The notes under the pieces: generated by a model
Databases searched by the model: none
What the model saw: the letters and a program-made list of their open reading frames with translations, nothing else
What the model was told of the DNA's origin: nothing
From: Taibaiella sp. KBW10
Lineage (GTDB): Bacteria; Bacteroidota; Bacteroidia; Chitinophagales; Chitinophagaceae
Direction: 5' to 3'
Assembly (NCBI RefSeq): GCF_003852495.1
Contig: NZ_QAJI01000004.1
Span: forward strand, 4,124 to 68,123
DNA length: 64,000 nt
Made by a program: the position numbers and the translations under genes
Shown: positions 1 to 8,818 of the stretch, in pieces
Layout: every line of letters begins with the position of its first letter
How positions within the stretch are numbered: position 1 is the first letter of the stretch

Positions 1-1511
1 TTACAGGAACCTGGTCACCGGCTTTGAATAATACCGCTACGACGACCTATACCTTCACGCCAACGGTTGGACAATGCGCGAATACGGCTACCATGACGAT
101 TACGGTGAATCCCAGTATCACCCCAACGTTTACACAAGTCGCTGCAATCTGTTCCGGTGCTACTTTAGCTGCTTTACCAACGACTTCTAATAACAGTATA
201 ACGGGAACTTGGTCGCCTGCATTGAACAACACCGCAACGACTACTTATACGTTTACCCCAACAGCCGGTCAATGTGCTAATACAACAACGATGACGATTA
301 CGGTGAATCCTAGTATCACCCCGACATTTACGCAAGTTGCAGCTATTTGTCCCGGAGCTAGCTTTACTGCTTTACCCGCGACGTCTACTAATAATATTAC
401 GGGTACCTGGTCTCCTGCCTTAAATAATACAACGACGACCACGTATACCTTTACGCCAACAGCCGGTCAGTGTGCTGTAAATGCAACCATGACGCTTACC
501 GTAAATTCTTATTTATCGGGTTTGAGAACAGTGACAATTTGTGCTGGTAGTAGTTATACGTTTAACGGGATTACCTATACAACGTCAAATAATACCGCAA
601 AAGATACTCTGGCTAATGCGAATAGTTGTGATAGTATCCTTACCCTGAACCTTACTGTACTGCCTTTGAATGCACACACGCAAACCGTTACGGAATCGGG
701 TTGTGGGGTAGTGGTACATAATGGAACAACCTATAATAACAGTACAGTACTGCGAGATACGCTGTATAGTCAATACGGATGTGATAGTATTTATCGTGTG
801 ACCAATATTGCTGTATATCCACAAAATGGTTTGGCAGTCTCTAAAGATACTTTTGGTTGTAACAAATTGGTTTATGGTGGCAAAACCTATCTCAGAGACA
901 CGGTATTGATAGATACACTTCGCTCCACAATCGGTTGTGACAGTATTTACAACACGGTACGCATTCATATTCAGAAGATATATCTTAACCTTAGCTTAAA
1001 TCCGGAAATGCCTTATGAAGGAGAATATTTTATGATCCATACGGAAAATACGGAATCTGATCCTTATACTATTGTATCATGGAGTTCGGCCAGCCTGTTT
1101 GCTGATCAAACACTAAAAAGCCAACAGTTGGCGCTGCAACAAAATACGACAGTTTCTGTGATCGGTATAACCGCGGCCGGTTGCCGGGATACTGCAACGC
1201 TTCCTATTGTGGTCAGGCCATACCGTAAGGACGTTATGATTCCAAATGCTTTCTCGCCAAACGGAGATGGCAGGAACGATGTCTTTAAACCGGTACTGGC
1301 TATTGACAGAGCCTATAACCTAACTGATTTTAAAATCTTTAACCGATGGGGACAGGTGGTGTATACGACTTCTAATATCAATGCGGGTTGGGATGGTACT
1401 TCTTTTAATGGAAGTTTGCAGCCGCAAGATGTCTATTACTATACTTTGATGATCATATTTATGGATGGCACTAAGCAAGTATTTAAAGGGGATGTAACCC
1501 TGATTCGATAA
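1..1511 (+). CDS. Large repeat-containing surface protein, T9SS type-B sorted (5' end outside window)
   Basis: The reading frame is open at base 3 and continues upstream, so only the C-terminal ~503 residues are visible. The visible part begins with two and a half copies of a 66-residue module (cores TFTQVAAIC..., TGTWSPALNN, TYTFTPTAGQC), followed by three Cys-rich modules each ending in a GCDSI-like motif, and ends in a gliding-motility-associated (CHU_C, type-B T9SS) sorting domain: PNAFSPNGDGRNDVF, then FKIFNRWGQVVY, GWDG and a terminal VTLIR. In known systems this domain directs export through the type IX machinery to the cell surface. The same architecture recurs in the next gene, so the two are tandem paralogues. 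A hairpin terminator follows. Function is probably adhesion, by architecture only. Confidence 0.9.
   Translation, partial: TGTWSPALNNTATTTYTFTPTVGQCANTATMTITVNPSITPTFTQVAAICSGATLAALPTTSNNSITGTWSPALNNTATTTYTFTPTAGQCANTTTMTITVNPSITPTFTQVAAICPGASFTALPATSTNNITGTWSPALNNTTTTTYTFTPTAGQCAVNATMTLTVNSYLSGLRTVTICAGSSYTFNGITYTTSNNTAKDTLANANSCDSILTLNLTVLPLNAHTQTVTESGCGVVVHNGTTYNNSTVLRDTLYSQYGCDSIYRVTNIAVYPQNGLAVSKDTFGCNKLVYGGKTYLRDTVLIDTLRSTIGCDSIYNTVRIHIQKIYLNLSLNPEMPYEGEYFMIHTENTESDPYTIVSWSSASLFADQTLKSQQLALQQNTTVSVIGITAAGCRDTATLPIVVRPYRKDVMIPNAFSPNGDGRNDVFKPVLAIDRAYNLTDFKIFNRWGQVVYTTSNINAGWDGTSFNGSLQPQDVYYYTLMIIFMDGTKQVFKGDVTLIR
123..518 (+). repeat. Tandem 198-nt coding repeats in the first adhesin
   Basis: Two complete units begin at 123 and 321, with a partial unit upstream (1-122). 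Each starts at a Pro-Thr-Phe-Thr codon run and is exactly 198 nt (66 codons). The units resemble each other closely and also resemble those at 3441-4229. Confidence 0.85.
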
Positions 1512-1536
1512 TAAGATTTCTTAATTTCTTTTAGAT

Positions 1537-1577
1537 AAAATGCCCGTCTGGTTTATACACCGGACGGGCATTTTATT
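1537..1577 (+). terminator. Intrinsic terminator after first adhesin
   Basis: An 11-bp stem TGCCCGTCTGG / CCGGACGGGCA (one G-U pair) is flanked by AAAA on the left and TTTTATTT on the right. It lies 26 nt after the stop codon. Confidence 0.85.
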
Positions 1578-1714
1578 TGTCATCATTTTCTTTAAGTGGA
1601 TAGGCTAATGTGGCTTGCTTTTTAGGGGATAAAAGCAATGATTACGAATGGATTTGGTATAGATTATTTTTTAATAAAAGTGGGTAAATATTCTTTCTTT
1701 TGTTTTTCAAATAT

Positions 1715-1722
1715 TATATTTG
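1715..1722 (+). promoter_or_regulatory. -7 box (TATATTTG) of second adhesin
   Basis: An exact TAnnTTTG Bacteroidota -7 element lies 20 nt before the ATG at 1743. No well-spaced -33 TTG was found. It favours the start at 1743 over the in-frame ATG at 1638, which lies upstream of this box. Confidence 0.45.
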
Positions 1723-1742
1723 AGTATATAAACCCTGTTGAT

Positions 1743-4700
1743 ATGATAAAATTTATACATTCCAGAAGGCTAATATTGGCTATTTGGGCCATGTTGCTTT
1801 CCCCTTATACTTTTGCTCAAAAAGAAGCTGCAGAAGGGATGCATTCTGTTGAAGGCAATTACACTTCTTTTAAGGAGCGGAAAAAAAGCGACCATATATA
1901 CTGGCAACAAATGAACGATGCGCGTTATTACAATCATCCTGAATTTGGCCGTCTGCCCGAGGGAGCTCCTTGTACTGATTGTATCGAGATCTATGGTAAG
2001 CGGAACACAGATGAACGCTACTTTGTAGATATAAAGGATACGCATAAATATTACCTGCAAAAAGCTTTAGGGGAAATTAATGAGCAGATCAATGGGACCT
2101 GGAGGAGTATAGAACATGATTTGCAGCCTGCAGGTGCTGGGATATATCGCTCAAAATTCAGGTCTGAACCGGTAAGTATTAATGTACATACCAAACAAGT
2201 GACTATAGAAACGGCTTTGGGCGCCATGAACTTTAGTAACTGGAGTTTATGGCTGAAACGTAATAATCAGCTCGTACAGGTTGCTCAACCGGACTGGAGT
2301 GATGTGAGCTTAGGGGCAGACGGTATGTATATCAAAAATGTATTTGAGGGGATAGATGCTGAAGTGAAGGTATATCGCGGTGCTACTAAAACCAATTTTA
2401 TTATAAAATCCAATCAGTATGGACAATATGAGCAGCTCATCTTTAGAGATGCTTTTAATGAAGCGACAAATACCAAATTGAGTTTTGAAGAGCATCCTAA
2501 CGCGACGATGGGTGTGGGTAAGCTTAAAGTATGGTATCAAGGAAAAGATGCCTTAACAATCAATGAAGGTATTGCTTATGCCAAAGGTGGTGGTAAAGAA
2601 CTGGTGATTAATCTGCCGTATGTTATTGCAGACAATCAAATGGATGTGCTGGTAGACGGGCAGTGGATCAGGGATCATATTGGTCAATACACTTTGGTCG
2701 TAGATCCTTTGGTGACCGGATCTGGTACTCTGGCTCAGGCGGCCATTACCGGATCGATGTATAACGGTTCCTGTAATTTTACGAATTCCTGCAATTATAC
2801 CTTGAATGTTACGCAGCCGGCCAGCAGTACCATAACCAATATACAATGGACCTTTACGTATACTGCAGCCGGCTCCTGCTGGTTGTATGATGGGGCAACC
2901 CGGTTTACAGCAGGCACCTGTGTCAGTCCCGGCACCGCAGGTTACTATTGGTTCTGTAACCAGATTGGTACAGGTACTTGTACCGGAACGAACGTTCCTA
3001 TATATACTGAACTGGCATCTTGCTTGCCTCCTCCTTCCTGCAATACCCAAATAATTCCTTTCGGGATGCAGTTTTTCAGGAGTTGCTGGGGGAGTACCGG
3101 CTGTAACAATACCTGTATCGGAGCAGGATCGCCATGGGTCATGACCCTTACCGGGCAGACGATAGATTTTACCAATCCGACGAATGCAATTACCCTATCC
3201 CCAACCGCTATTTGTACGGGAGAATCGGTAACGGCTACTACTGTTGCTTCGGGCGGGGTTCCGGCCTATACCTATAGCTGGAGCTTAAATGCCTCAGGTA
3301 CTCCGGTAGTGGGTACCGGTGCTACGGCAACCTTCCCGATTAATACTGCAGGCACACAAACCGTTTATGCTAAAGTGACCGATCAGTGTGGCAATAATGT
3401 GCAAGCCAGCAAAAATATTGTGGTCACGCAAAGTGTTGTGCCAGCCTTTAATCAGGTACCACCTATATGTGTTGGTGCGAGTATTGCACCATTACCATCT
3501 ACTTCTACAAACGGGATTAATGGTACCTGGTCGCCGACGCTGAGCAACGCTGCAACAGGAACATATACCTTTACGCCAGCCGCAGGCCAATGTGCAGCGC
3601 CTACAACCATGACCGTTGTGGTGAATCCGATACTGACCCCGACCTTTACCCAAGTGCCTCCGATTTGTATCGGCAGTAACTTAGCGGCATTGCCTACGAC
3701 CTCGGGAAATGGCGTGACGGGCACCTGGTCGCCGGCGATGAATAATACGACCACCACAACCTATACGTTTACACCTGCAGTGGGTCAATGTGCAACCGGC
3801 ACAAGCATGACTATTGTGGTCAATAATAATGCCCTTCCAACCTTTACACAAGTGGCCCCTATTTGTAGTGGAGCACCTTTGGCGGCCTTACCTACTAATT
3901 CCAATAACAGCATCACCGGAAGTTGGGCACCTGCTCTGAATAATACAACGACGACCACTTATACATTTACGCCTACGGCCGGTCAATGTGCCTTACCTAC
4001 TACGATGACCATTGTAGTAAACCCCAACATTACACCGGTATTCAATGCCACCGCACCTATTTGTCAAGGTGATGTCCTAAACTTACCGACGACGGCTACC
4101 AACGGCATTACCGGTACCTGGTCGCCGGCAATGAATAATGCGATAACGACGACTTATACCTTTACGCCTACTGCAGGAATCTGTGCCCCTTCGGTGACTA
4201 AAACAGTTGTGGTTAAGCCCAAAACTTATGGGGTACAGCATGTAATTATCTGTAATGGCGATAGTTATACTTTTAACGGGATCGTATATACAAGCTCTAA
4301 TACCACTGCTTTAGATACCTTCATCAATGCTGCGGGTTGCGATAGTATTGTTCGCTTAGATCTTGATGTGAAACCTGTAAATCCGCAAATTGTACAAGCC
4401 AATATCGGTGGTTGTGTGGAAGTGGTTTATCAGGGAACGACCTATCATACCAGTCAGATTTTGCGGGATACATTATACAGCCAATACGGTTGTGATAGTA
4501 TCTATAATATTACCAATATCATCGTGCATCCTGAATACGGTAACCTGGAAAATACCTATCTTCTTGGTTGTGGTAAACTTACCTTCCAAGGATTTACTCA
4601 TACAAAAGATACCCTTGTAAAAGATACCCTGCGCTCTGTTTACGGCTGTGACAGTATCTATAAGATGACATATATTACGATAGAAAATTTTGACCTGAGG

Positions 4701-5219
4701 GCATTAGTGAATCCGGAAGATCCCTATGAAGGAGAATATTTTCATATCAATACCTATAATGAAGAGGGGATTCCTTATGAAGCCATTTCCTGGACACCGG
4801 TCAACTTATTTACCGATCAGACGCTTGCGGCACAGCAGTTGTCTCTGAACCAACCGGCCAATGTAGTGATCACCGCGAAAAGTGCCAGGGGCTGCCTTGA
4901 TACCGCGAAGGTGAATATTGTTTTGCGTTCGTATAAAAAAGATGTTTTCATGCCGAATGCATTTTCTCCGAACGGAGATGGCCGTAATGATGTGTTTTAT
5001 CCGAATCTGGCCATTGACCGTGCCTATAATCTCATCGATTTCAAAATATTCAATAAGTGGGGACAGGTATTATTTGCAACCGATAATGCACAGAAAGGCT
5101 GGGATGGTACATTCAAAGGGCAAGTGCAAGGGCAGGGAGTATACTTTTATACTTTGGCCATTGTCTTTATGGATGGCAGCCGCAAAGAGTTTAAAGGAGA
5201 CATTACGCTGTTAAGATAG
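1743..5219 (+). CDS. Large repeat-containing surface protein, T9SS type-B sorted
   Basis: This is an 1158-residue secreted protein. The start is placed at 1743 because residues 1-25 then form a clear signal peptide (RRLILAIWAMLL, cleavage after TFAQ) and a -7 box lies just upstream. After the signal comes a ~310-residue N-terminal domain seen in other Bacteroidota repeat proteins, then a Cys-rich stretch. Four 66-residue modules follow from about residue 567 (each ending near TAGQC), then three Cys modules with GCDSI motifs. A CHU_C/type-B sorting domain covers about residues 1066-1158 (MPNAFSPNGDGRNDVFYPN, KIFNKWGQVLF, GWDG). The C-terminal third is closely similar to the preceding gene. It is likely a cell-surface adhesin or filament; the ligand is unknown. 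Confidence 0.9.
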   Translation: MIKFIHSRRLILAIWAMLLSPYTFAQKEAAEGMHSVEGNYTSFKERKKSDHIYWQQMNDARYYNHPEFGRLPEGAPCTDCIEIYGKRNTDERYFVDIKDTHKYYLQKALGEINEQINGTWRSIEHDLQPAGAGIYRSKFRSEPVSINVHTKQVTIETALGAMNFSNWSLWLKRNNQLVQVAQPDWSDVSLGADGMYIKNVFEGIDAEVKVYRGATKTNFIIKSNQYGQYEQLIFRDAFNEATNTKLSFEEHPNATMGVGKLKVWYQGKDALTINEGIAYAKGGGKELVINLPYVIADNQMDVLVDGQWIRDHIGQYTLVVDPLVTGSGTLAQAAITGSMYNGSCNFTNSCNYTLNVTQPASSTITNIQWTFTYTAAGSCWLYDGATRFTAGTCVSPGTAGYYWFCNQIGTGTCTGTNVPIYTELASCLPPPSCNTQIIPFGMQFFRSCWGSTGCNNTCIGAGSPWVMTLTGQTIDFTNPTNAITLSPTAICTGESVTATTVASGGVPAYTYSWSLNASGTPVVGTGATATFPINTAGTQTVYAKVTDQCGNNVQASKNIVVTQSVVPAFNQVPPICVGASIAPLPSTSTNGINGTWSPTLSNAATGTYTFTPAAGQCAAPTTMTVVVNPILTPTFTQVPPICIGSNLAALPTTSGNGVTGTWSPAMNNTTTTTYTFTPAVGQCATGTSMTIVVNNNALPTFTQVAPICSGAPLAALPTNSNNSITGSWAPALNNTTTTTYTFTPTAGQCALPTTMTIVVNPNITPVFNATAPICQGDVLNLPTTATNGITGTWSPAMNNAITTTYTFTPTAGICAPSVTKTVVVKPKTYGVQHVIICNGDSYTFNGIVYTSSNTTALDTFINAAGCDSIVRLDLDVKPVNPQIVQANIGGCVEVVYQGTTYHTSQILRDTLYSQYGCDSIYNITNIIVHPEYGNLENTYLLGCGKLTFQGFTHTKDTLVKDTLRSVYGCDSIYKMTYITIENFDLRALVNPEDPYEGEYFHINTYNEEGIPYEAISWTPVNLFTDQTLAAQQLSLNQPANVVITAKSARGCLDTAKVNIVLRSYKKDVFMPNAFSPNGDGRNDVFYPNLAIDRAYNLIDFKIFNKWGQVLFATDNAQKGWDGTFKGQVQGQGVYFYTLAIVFMDGSRKEFKGDITLLR
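3441..4229 (+). repeat. Four tandem 198-nt coding repeats in the second adhesin
   Basis: Units start at 3441, 3639, 3837 and 4035. The first three are exactly 198 nt and the fourth is about one codon shorter and more divergent. Each encodes a PxFxQVxPIC start, a GTWSPxxNN core and a TYTFTPxxGQC close. Confidence 0.85.
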
Positions 5220-5257
5220 CGCGATGGTATTTATAGGTTTTAATAAATAGTAAAAGA

Positions 5258-5290
5258 AGGCGCTTATGGAGATCATAAGCGCCTTTTATT
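5258..5290. terminator. Bidirectional terminator between convergent genes
   Basis: A perfect 11-bp stem AGGCGCTTATG / CATAAGCGCCT with a 5-nt loop is followed by TTTTATTTTTG. It separates the rightward adhesin from the leftward membrane-protein cluster. Confidence 0.85.
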
Positions 5291-5336
5291 TTTGTCCGTA
5301 TATTTTTTAGTTGGATACCTGTGCATAAATGCCCGG

Positions 5337-5825
5337 TTACAGAAAGCGGATTTCATATTTGGTCTGTCCTTGTTTAGGGTCTTCTTCCCGGACTTTTTCT
5401 TTAGAGATCTGCATTTTTACTGCATTACGCGTGATTTTAATATCCTCTTCCTGCTCTTCGATGACTGTAGCACCCGTTTTGAAATAGGTTTTTATCCTGC
5501 TAAAATCGTTAGGGCTAAATACTGTAAGGTAGCCGCTCAATGTTCCGGCTGGATCGGTATCCACGTTGATATACGTGGCTTTACTATCAGGAGGTAACAT
5601 CAGAACTTTTGCGATAGGTACGGGTAATTTTTCGGTGCCTGAGGTTTCCCGGTAATAATAATTCATGCCCCCTTTATCATTGGCGATGCCATCAAACTGA
5701 GTACTAGTTTCATAAAGCGTCACCACATAAATACTGATGAGGATGATGGGAATGCCTATAGCCAGGCATATCAGAAAAATTTTGATCTTGGGTTTACTAC
5801 TTAGCAAGAAAAATATTGAACTCAT
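5337..5825 (-). CDS. Uncharacterised single-pass membrane protein
   Basis: 162 residues, family not recognised. One strong transmembrane segment lies near residues 15-37 (IFLICLAIGIPIILISIYVV). The remaining ~125 residues are predicted soluble, with YYYRETSG and a run of Lys/Glu-rich strands near the end, and no catalytic signature I can name. It is the last gene of a leftward group of three (93 nt after the previous one), all membrane-anchored, so a shared envelope role is plausible. That is inference from context only. Confidence 0.65.
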   Translation of the reverse strand: MSSIFFLLSSKPKIKIFLICLAIGIPIILISIYVVTLYETSTQFDGIANDKGGMNYYYRETSGTEKLPVPIAKVLMLPPDSKATYINVDTDPAGTLSGYLTVFSPNDFSRIKTYFKTGATVIEEQEEDIKITRNAVKMQISKEKVREEDPKQGQTKYEIRFL

Positions 5826-5918
5826 AAATAATGTATGCTTTGTTTGCGCCTTTAAATTTGATCCTGTTTTGAAAATTGGTTTAGGTATGACTGGCTACTA
5901 TATATGCTCCGTATTAGC

Positions 5919-6542
5919 TTAAAAACTATTGTCAAATATGATCTGTGGATTCTTTTCGTATAGTCGAAGCATAAGATTGCTGTATTCATAGTTATTACCG
6001 GTGATGACTAATGTATGATTGCTGGATAAGGTACCGATACGGATATGCTGTCCGGGGCTTCTCGAAATACTGGATATACGTTTAACGGTCTTAATGTTAT
6101 GGATCGGAATAGATAATGCAGATAGCAATTTAAAAAAAGTTACGGTATCGCCATGAAAGATATAAGTAGGGAGGTATTTATTAAAAATAAAAGTCTGTTC
6201 ATTCTGAATGTGTAATGCCTCCATATCAGCATCGTTCAACGTTCTGATTACGGGTATATACCGTTTGCAAAAATGCAGGAGAACTAAAGCAAAAGGTATC
6301 ATGATCAGCAAACAGAGCGCAAATGTGACCGCTGCATATTGATAACTGTCCATCATTCTTTCTGCATATCGTGCCTGCCCTAACAGCGTGCGCCCGAGAT
6401 TATTGGTTGCTCTTATGGTGACAACCAGCACTACCGCGGGGCCGATGAAAGCGATGAGCAATATTAATAGTAAAAACAACTTCTTTCGGAATCCGATCTG
6501 GCCTACAAATGCTTGCTTTTTTTCTTCAAGATAATCTTCCAT
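5919..6542 (-). CDS. Uncharacterised two-pass membrane protein
   Basis: 207 residues. Two hydrophobic segments are visible, near residues 22-46 (LFLLLILLIAFIGPAVVLVV) and 70-95 (a Leu/Ile/Ala-rich stretch), separated by a short charged loop. A soluble C-terminal half of mostly beta-like composition (HNIKTVKRISSISRSPG, GNNYEYSNLMLRLYEKN) could be a PH-like or similar small fold; this is a guess. It starts 13 nt after the stop of the DUF1266-like gene, so the two are almost certainly co-transcribed. Confidence 0.65.
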   Translation of the reverse strand: MEDYLEEKKQAFVGQIGFRKKLFLLLILLIAFIGPAVVLVVTIRATNNLGRTLLGQARYAERMMDSYQYAAVTFALCLLIMIPFALVLLHFCKRYIPVIRTLNDADMEALHIQNEQTFIFNKYLPTYIFHGDTVTFFKLLSALSIPIHNIKTVKRISSISRSPGQHIRIGTLSSNHTLVITGNNYEYSNLMLRLYEKNPQIIFDNSF

Positions 6543-6555
6543 AAGGGTATTGTGG

Positions 6556-7512
6556 TTATTTGATTTCCTGTAGCTTCTTTTTTAAATTTTCCATACGTTG
6601 TTCCTTAGTGTTATTTTGTTTCTGGCTCCATTTGCTATATATTTTCAGGCCCATACTCAATAAGCCGATCAATAATAAAACCCACCAATATTTTTGAAGG
6701 CCGGTTTTGCGGCTATTATCTACTACCGTCTTATCTCCGGTCTTCGCCTCAGTGGGTGGCTCCGGTATGGTGTAGTCTTTACGAATATCAAAAACAGTCC
6801 AGGGGCTTAATTCATGATGCAGCAGTACCGCCACGTTCTCCTCTATGTGTTTATTATCTTCGTTAAAAGCCGCTTCCATATCCTCATCAGCCTGTTCTTC
6901 CAGCAAGGATACCTGCCAGATCAGATTGCCCAGTTTGTAGTCGGCAACATAGGATTGCCAGCTGGCATAACGGCCAGCGATCATAGGATATATTTGATCC
7001 AGCTTTTGCGTCATCTCTTCTTCAGAAATATAACCCAGAATCAGGCTTCTTTTTAATACATTAATAAAACGGGCCATATCCCAGGCCAATATTTTGTTTT
7101 CCTCAAATGTCGTTATAGAAAATTCCGGCAAAAGCTCCGGAGATGCATCAAACAATTCCTTTGCATCTTTGCGATGGCCTTCCGTTTGTAACCATTCAAG
7201 AATTTTCAGTGCGTCCTGCCGGTTATGAATGTCATAATCCTCGCTTAGCTCCAATGCCTGCTTCGTTTCCTTACTGGCTTTTTGTGTGATTTGATAAATC
7301 CAGAAATCACCCGTAAATTCTTCCTTCTCTTTCTGTTCCTCCGCCGGATCGGGTTGGTCGCCGAATAGTTTATCAATCTTCTGAAGCCGTTTGATATGTT
7401 TTTGCCATAAAGGAACACTCATATCTAAAACAGAAGCTAGGTCATGTTTCCACATCATGATATCCAATAACAATAAGAAGCGGTATTTAGGTTGATGCAG
7501 GTTTTTAGCCAT
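6556..7512 (-). CDS. DUF1266-like protein with C-terminal membrane anchor
   Basis: 318 residues. The central part carries a pattern I recognise from DUF1266 (YbeR/YbeU-type) proteins: WDMARFINVLKRSLILGYIS, then EEEMTQKLDQIYPMIA and SWQSYVADYKLGNLIW, roughly residues 145-205. A single transmembrane helix (WWVLLLIGLLSMGLKIYS) near residues 275-295 is followed by a basic tail. DUF1266 has no established biochemical role. It is first in a three-gene leftward run with two small membrane proteins, with a 13-nt gap to the next gene. Confidence 0.6.
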   Translation of the reverse strand: MAKNLHQPKYRFLLLLDIMMWKHDLASVLDMSVPLWQKHIKRLQKIDKLFGDQPDPAEEQKEKEEFTGDFWIYQITQKASKETKQALELSEDYDIHNRQDALKILEWLQTEGHRKDAKELFDASPELLPEFSITTFEENKILAWDMARFINVLKRSLILGYISEEEMTQKLDQIYPMIAGRYASWQSYVADYKLGNLIWQVSLLEEQADEDMEAAFNEDNKHIEENVAVLLHHELSPWTVFDIRKDYTIPEPPTEAKTGDKTVVDNSRKTGLQKYWWVLLLIGLLSMGLKIYSKWSQKQNNTKEQRMENLKKKLQEIK

Positions 7513-7671
7513 AAGTGTATTGTTTTGTGCGATAAAAATACAGGTTTATAAAGGTACTTTTTGTTTTGCTTTGTTAAATTAGCTGGGTTGTAAAACCTTG
7601 TTTATAAGCTATAATGCAAAAAATATAGTTATAAATATTTTCCTTACTTGTGAGATACCGTTTTTTGTGTC

Positions 7672-7704
7672 AAAAAAAAGCGCAACACATTGTTGCGCTT
7701 TTTG
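7672..7704 (-). terminator. Terminator of the TerC-like gene
   Basis: The stem AAAAAGCGCAACA / TGTTGCGCTTTTT has a 3-nt loop. It lies just past the stop of the leftward TerC gene and is symmetric enough to work both ways. Confidence 0.85.
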
Positions 7705-7744
7705 TCATTATGATTAAATCTTCTTTATTTGAAAATAAGATAGA

Positions 7745-8776
7745 TTAGTCCTCGCTTTCGGGATTAAGCGTTTTCTTTTCGCCCGGAAACATTACGGAAA
7801 CCAATACCGAAATAATTAAAACACCGCCTACAATAGCCAGCGAAACCGGCGAGGAAATGTGAAACCAGGGAGCTACCAGCATCTTAATCCCGATAAAGGT
7901 CAGGATAATCGATAGGCCATAAGATAGCTTACTGAACATATGGATAAAATTGGATAGTAAAAAGTATAAAGACCTTAAACCCAAAATCGCAAAAATGTTA
8001 GAGGTATACAAAATGAACGGATCTTTTGAAATCGCAAAAATCGCGGGAATAGAATCTACCGCAAACAGTACATCGGTAAACTCGATTACGGCCACCACCA
8101 CCAATAAAGGCGTGGCGATTTTAATGCCATTTTGTATCGTGAAAAATTTGTCTCCGTCATATTTATCGCTAACCTTATAGAGTTTTTTAACCAGTTTTGC
8201 GCCTACAGAATCACTGAAATCCTGATCATCTTTATGATCGTTTCCGCCCCAGGATTTGATACCGGCAATAGCCAGGAAGATCCCGAATAAAGTCAGGACA
8301 ATATTTATTTTTACGGCCTGCCCAAAGATTTCCATTTCAGGAAGGAACGTAAGGTTAATGATGCCGACACCGGCAAAAATGAAGATCGCTCTAAAGATAA
8401 GGGCACCAATAATACCCCAGAAGAGTACTTTATGGTGTAGGAATTTAGGCACTTTGAAATAGCCAAAGACCAGGATGAATACGAACAAGTTATCGACAGA
8501 CAATGCTTTCTCTATCCAATAAGCGGCCTGAAACTCTGTAAATTTATCCAATGCCACTTTATGTCCGCCGGCATCATGGTTAAATACCCAGTAAACAACA
8601 CCGGAAAAAATCATGGAGAGTGATATCCAGACAACACTCCAGATCGTGGCTTCTTTTGAAGAAACCTCATGGCTTTTTTTGTTAAAAATTCCTAAGTCCA
8701 GAAGTAGCATAATTACTACTACGATAGCGAATCCCCATACAAGTCCGGGATGTCGTGCTAAAATGTTTGTTTCCAT
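7745..8776 (-). CDS. TerC/Alx family integral membrane protein
   Basis: 343 residues with about nine hydrophobic segments. Both hallmark acidic motifs of the TerC/Alx family are present: WIEKALSVDNLFVFILVF near residue 90 and VIEFTDVLFAVDSIPAIFAI near residue 230. Characterised relatives (E. coli Alx, B. subtilis TerC homologues) export manganese or help metal-dependent exoenzymes fold; the tellurite name is historical. The gene is monocistronic, with its own terminator downstream. I looked for the upstream alx-type pH-responsive leader and saw no room for it: only 42 nt separate this start from the previous leftward stop. Confidence 0.9.
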   Translation of the reverse strand: METNILARHPGLVWGFAIVVVIMLLLDLGIFNKKSHEVSSKEATIWSVVWISLSMIFSGVVYWVFNHDAGGHKVALDKFTEFQAAYWIEKALSVDNLFVFILVFGYFKVPKFLHHKVLFWGIIGALIFRAIFIFAGVGIINLTFLPEMEIFGQAVKINIVLTLFGIFLAIAGIKSWGGNDHKDDQDFSDSVGAKLVKKLYKVSDKYDGDKFFTIQNGIKIATPLLVVVAVIEFTDVLFAVDSIPAIFAISKDPFILYTSNIFAILGLRSLYFLLSNFIHMFSKLSYGLSIILTFIGIKMLVAPWFHISSPVSLAIVGGVLIISVLVSVMFPGEKKTLNPESED

Positions 8777-8818
8777 TATATTGTGTTGTTACGAATTGAT
8801 GATATCCTGTCTGTTATG

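Noticed and set aside
123-518. Possible CRISPR-like array from regular repeats
   Set aside because: The repeats are 198-nt coding modules in frame, without short spacers or cas genes.
1638-1742. Longer N-terminus of the second adhesin
   Set aside because: It puts 35 residues before the signal peptide and lies upstream of the -7 box at 1715.
7745-8818. alx-type pH riboswitch upstream of the TerC-like gene
   Set aside because: Only 42 nt separate the start from the previous stop, with no room for such a leader and no matching structure.
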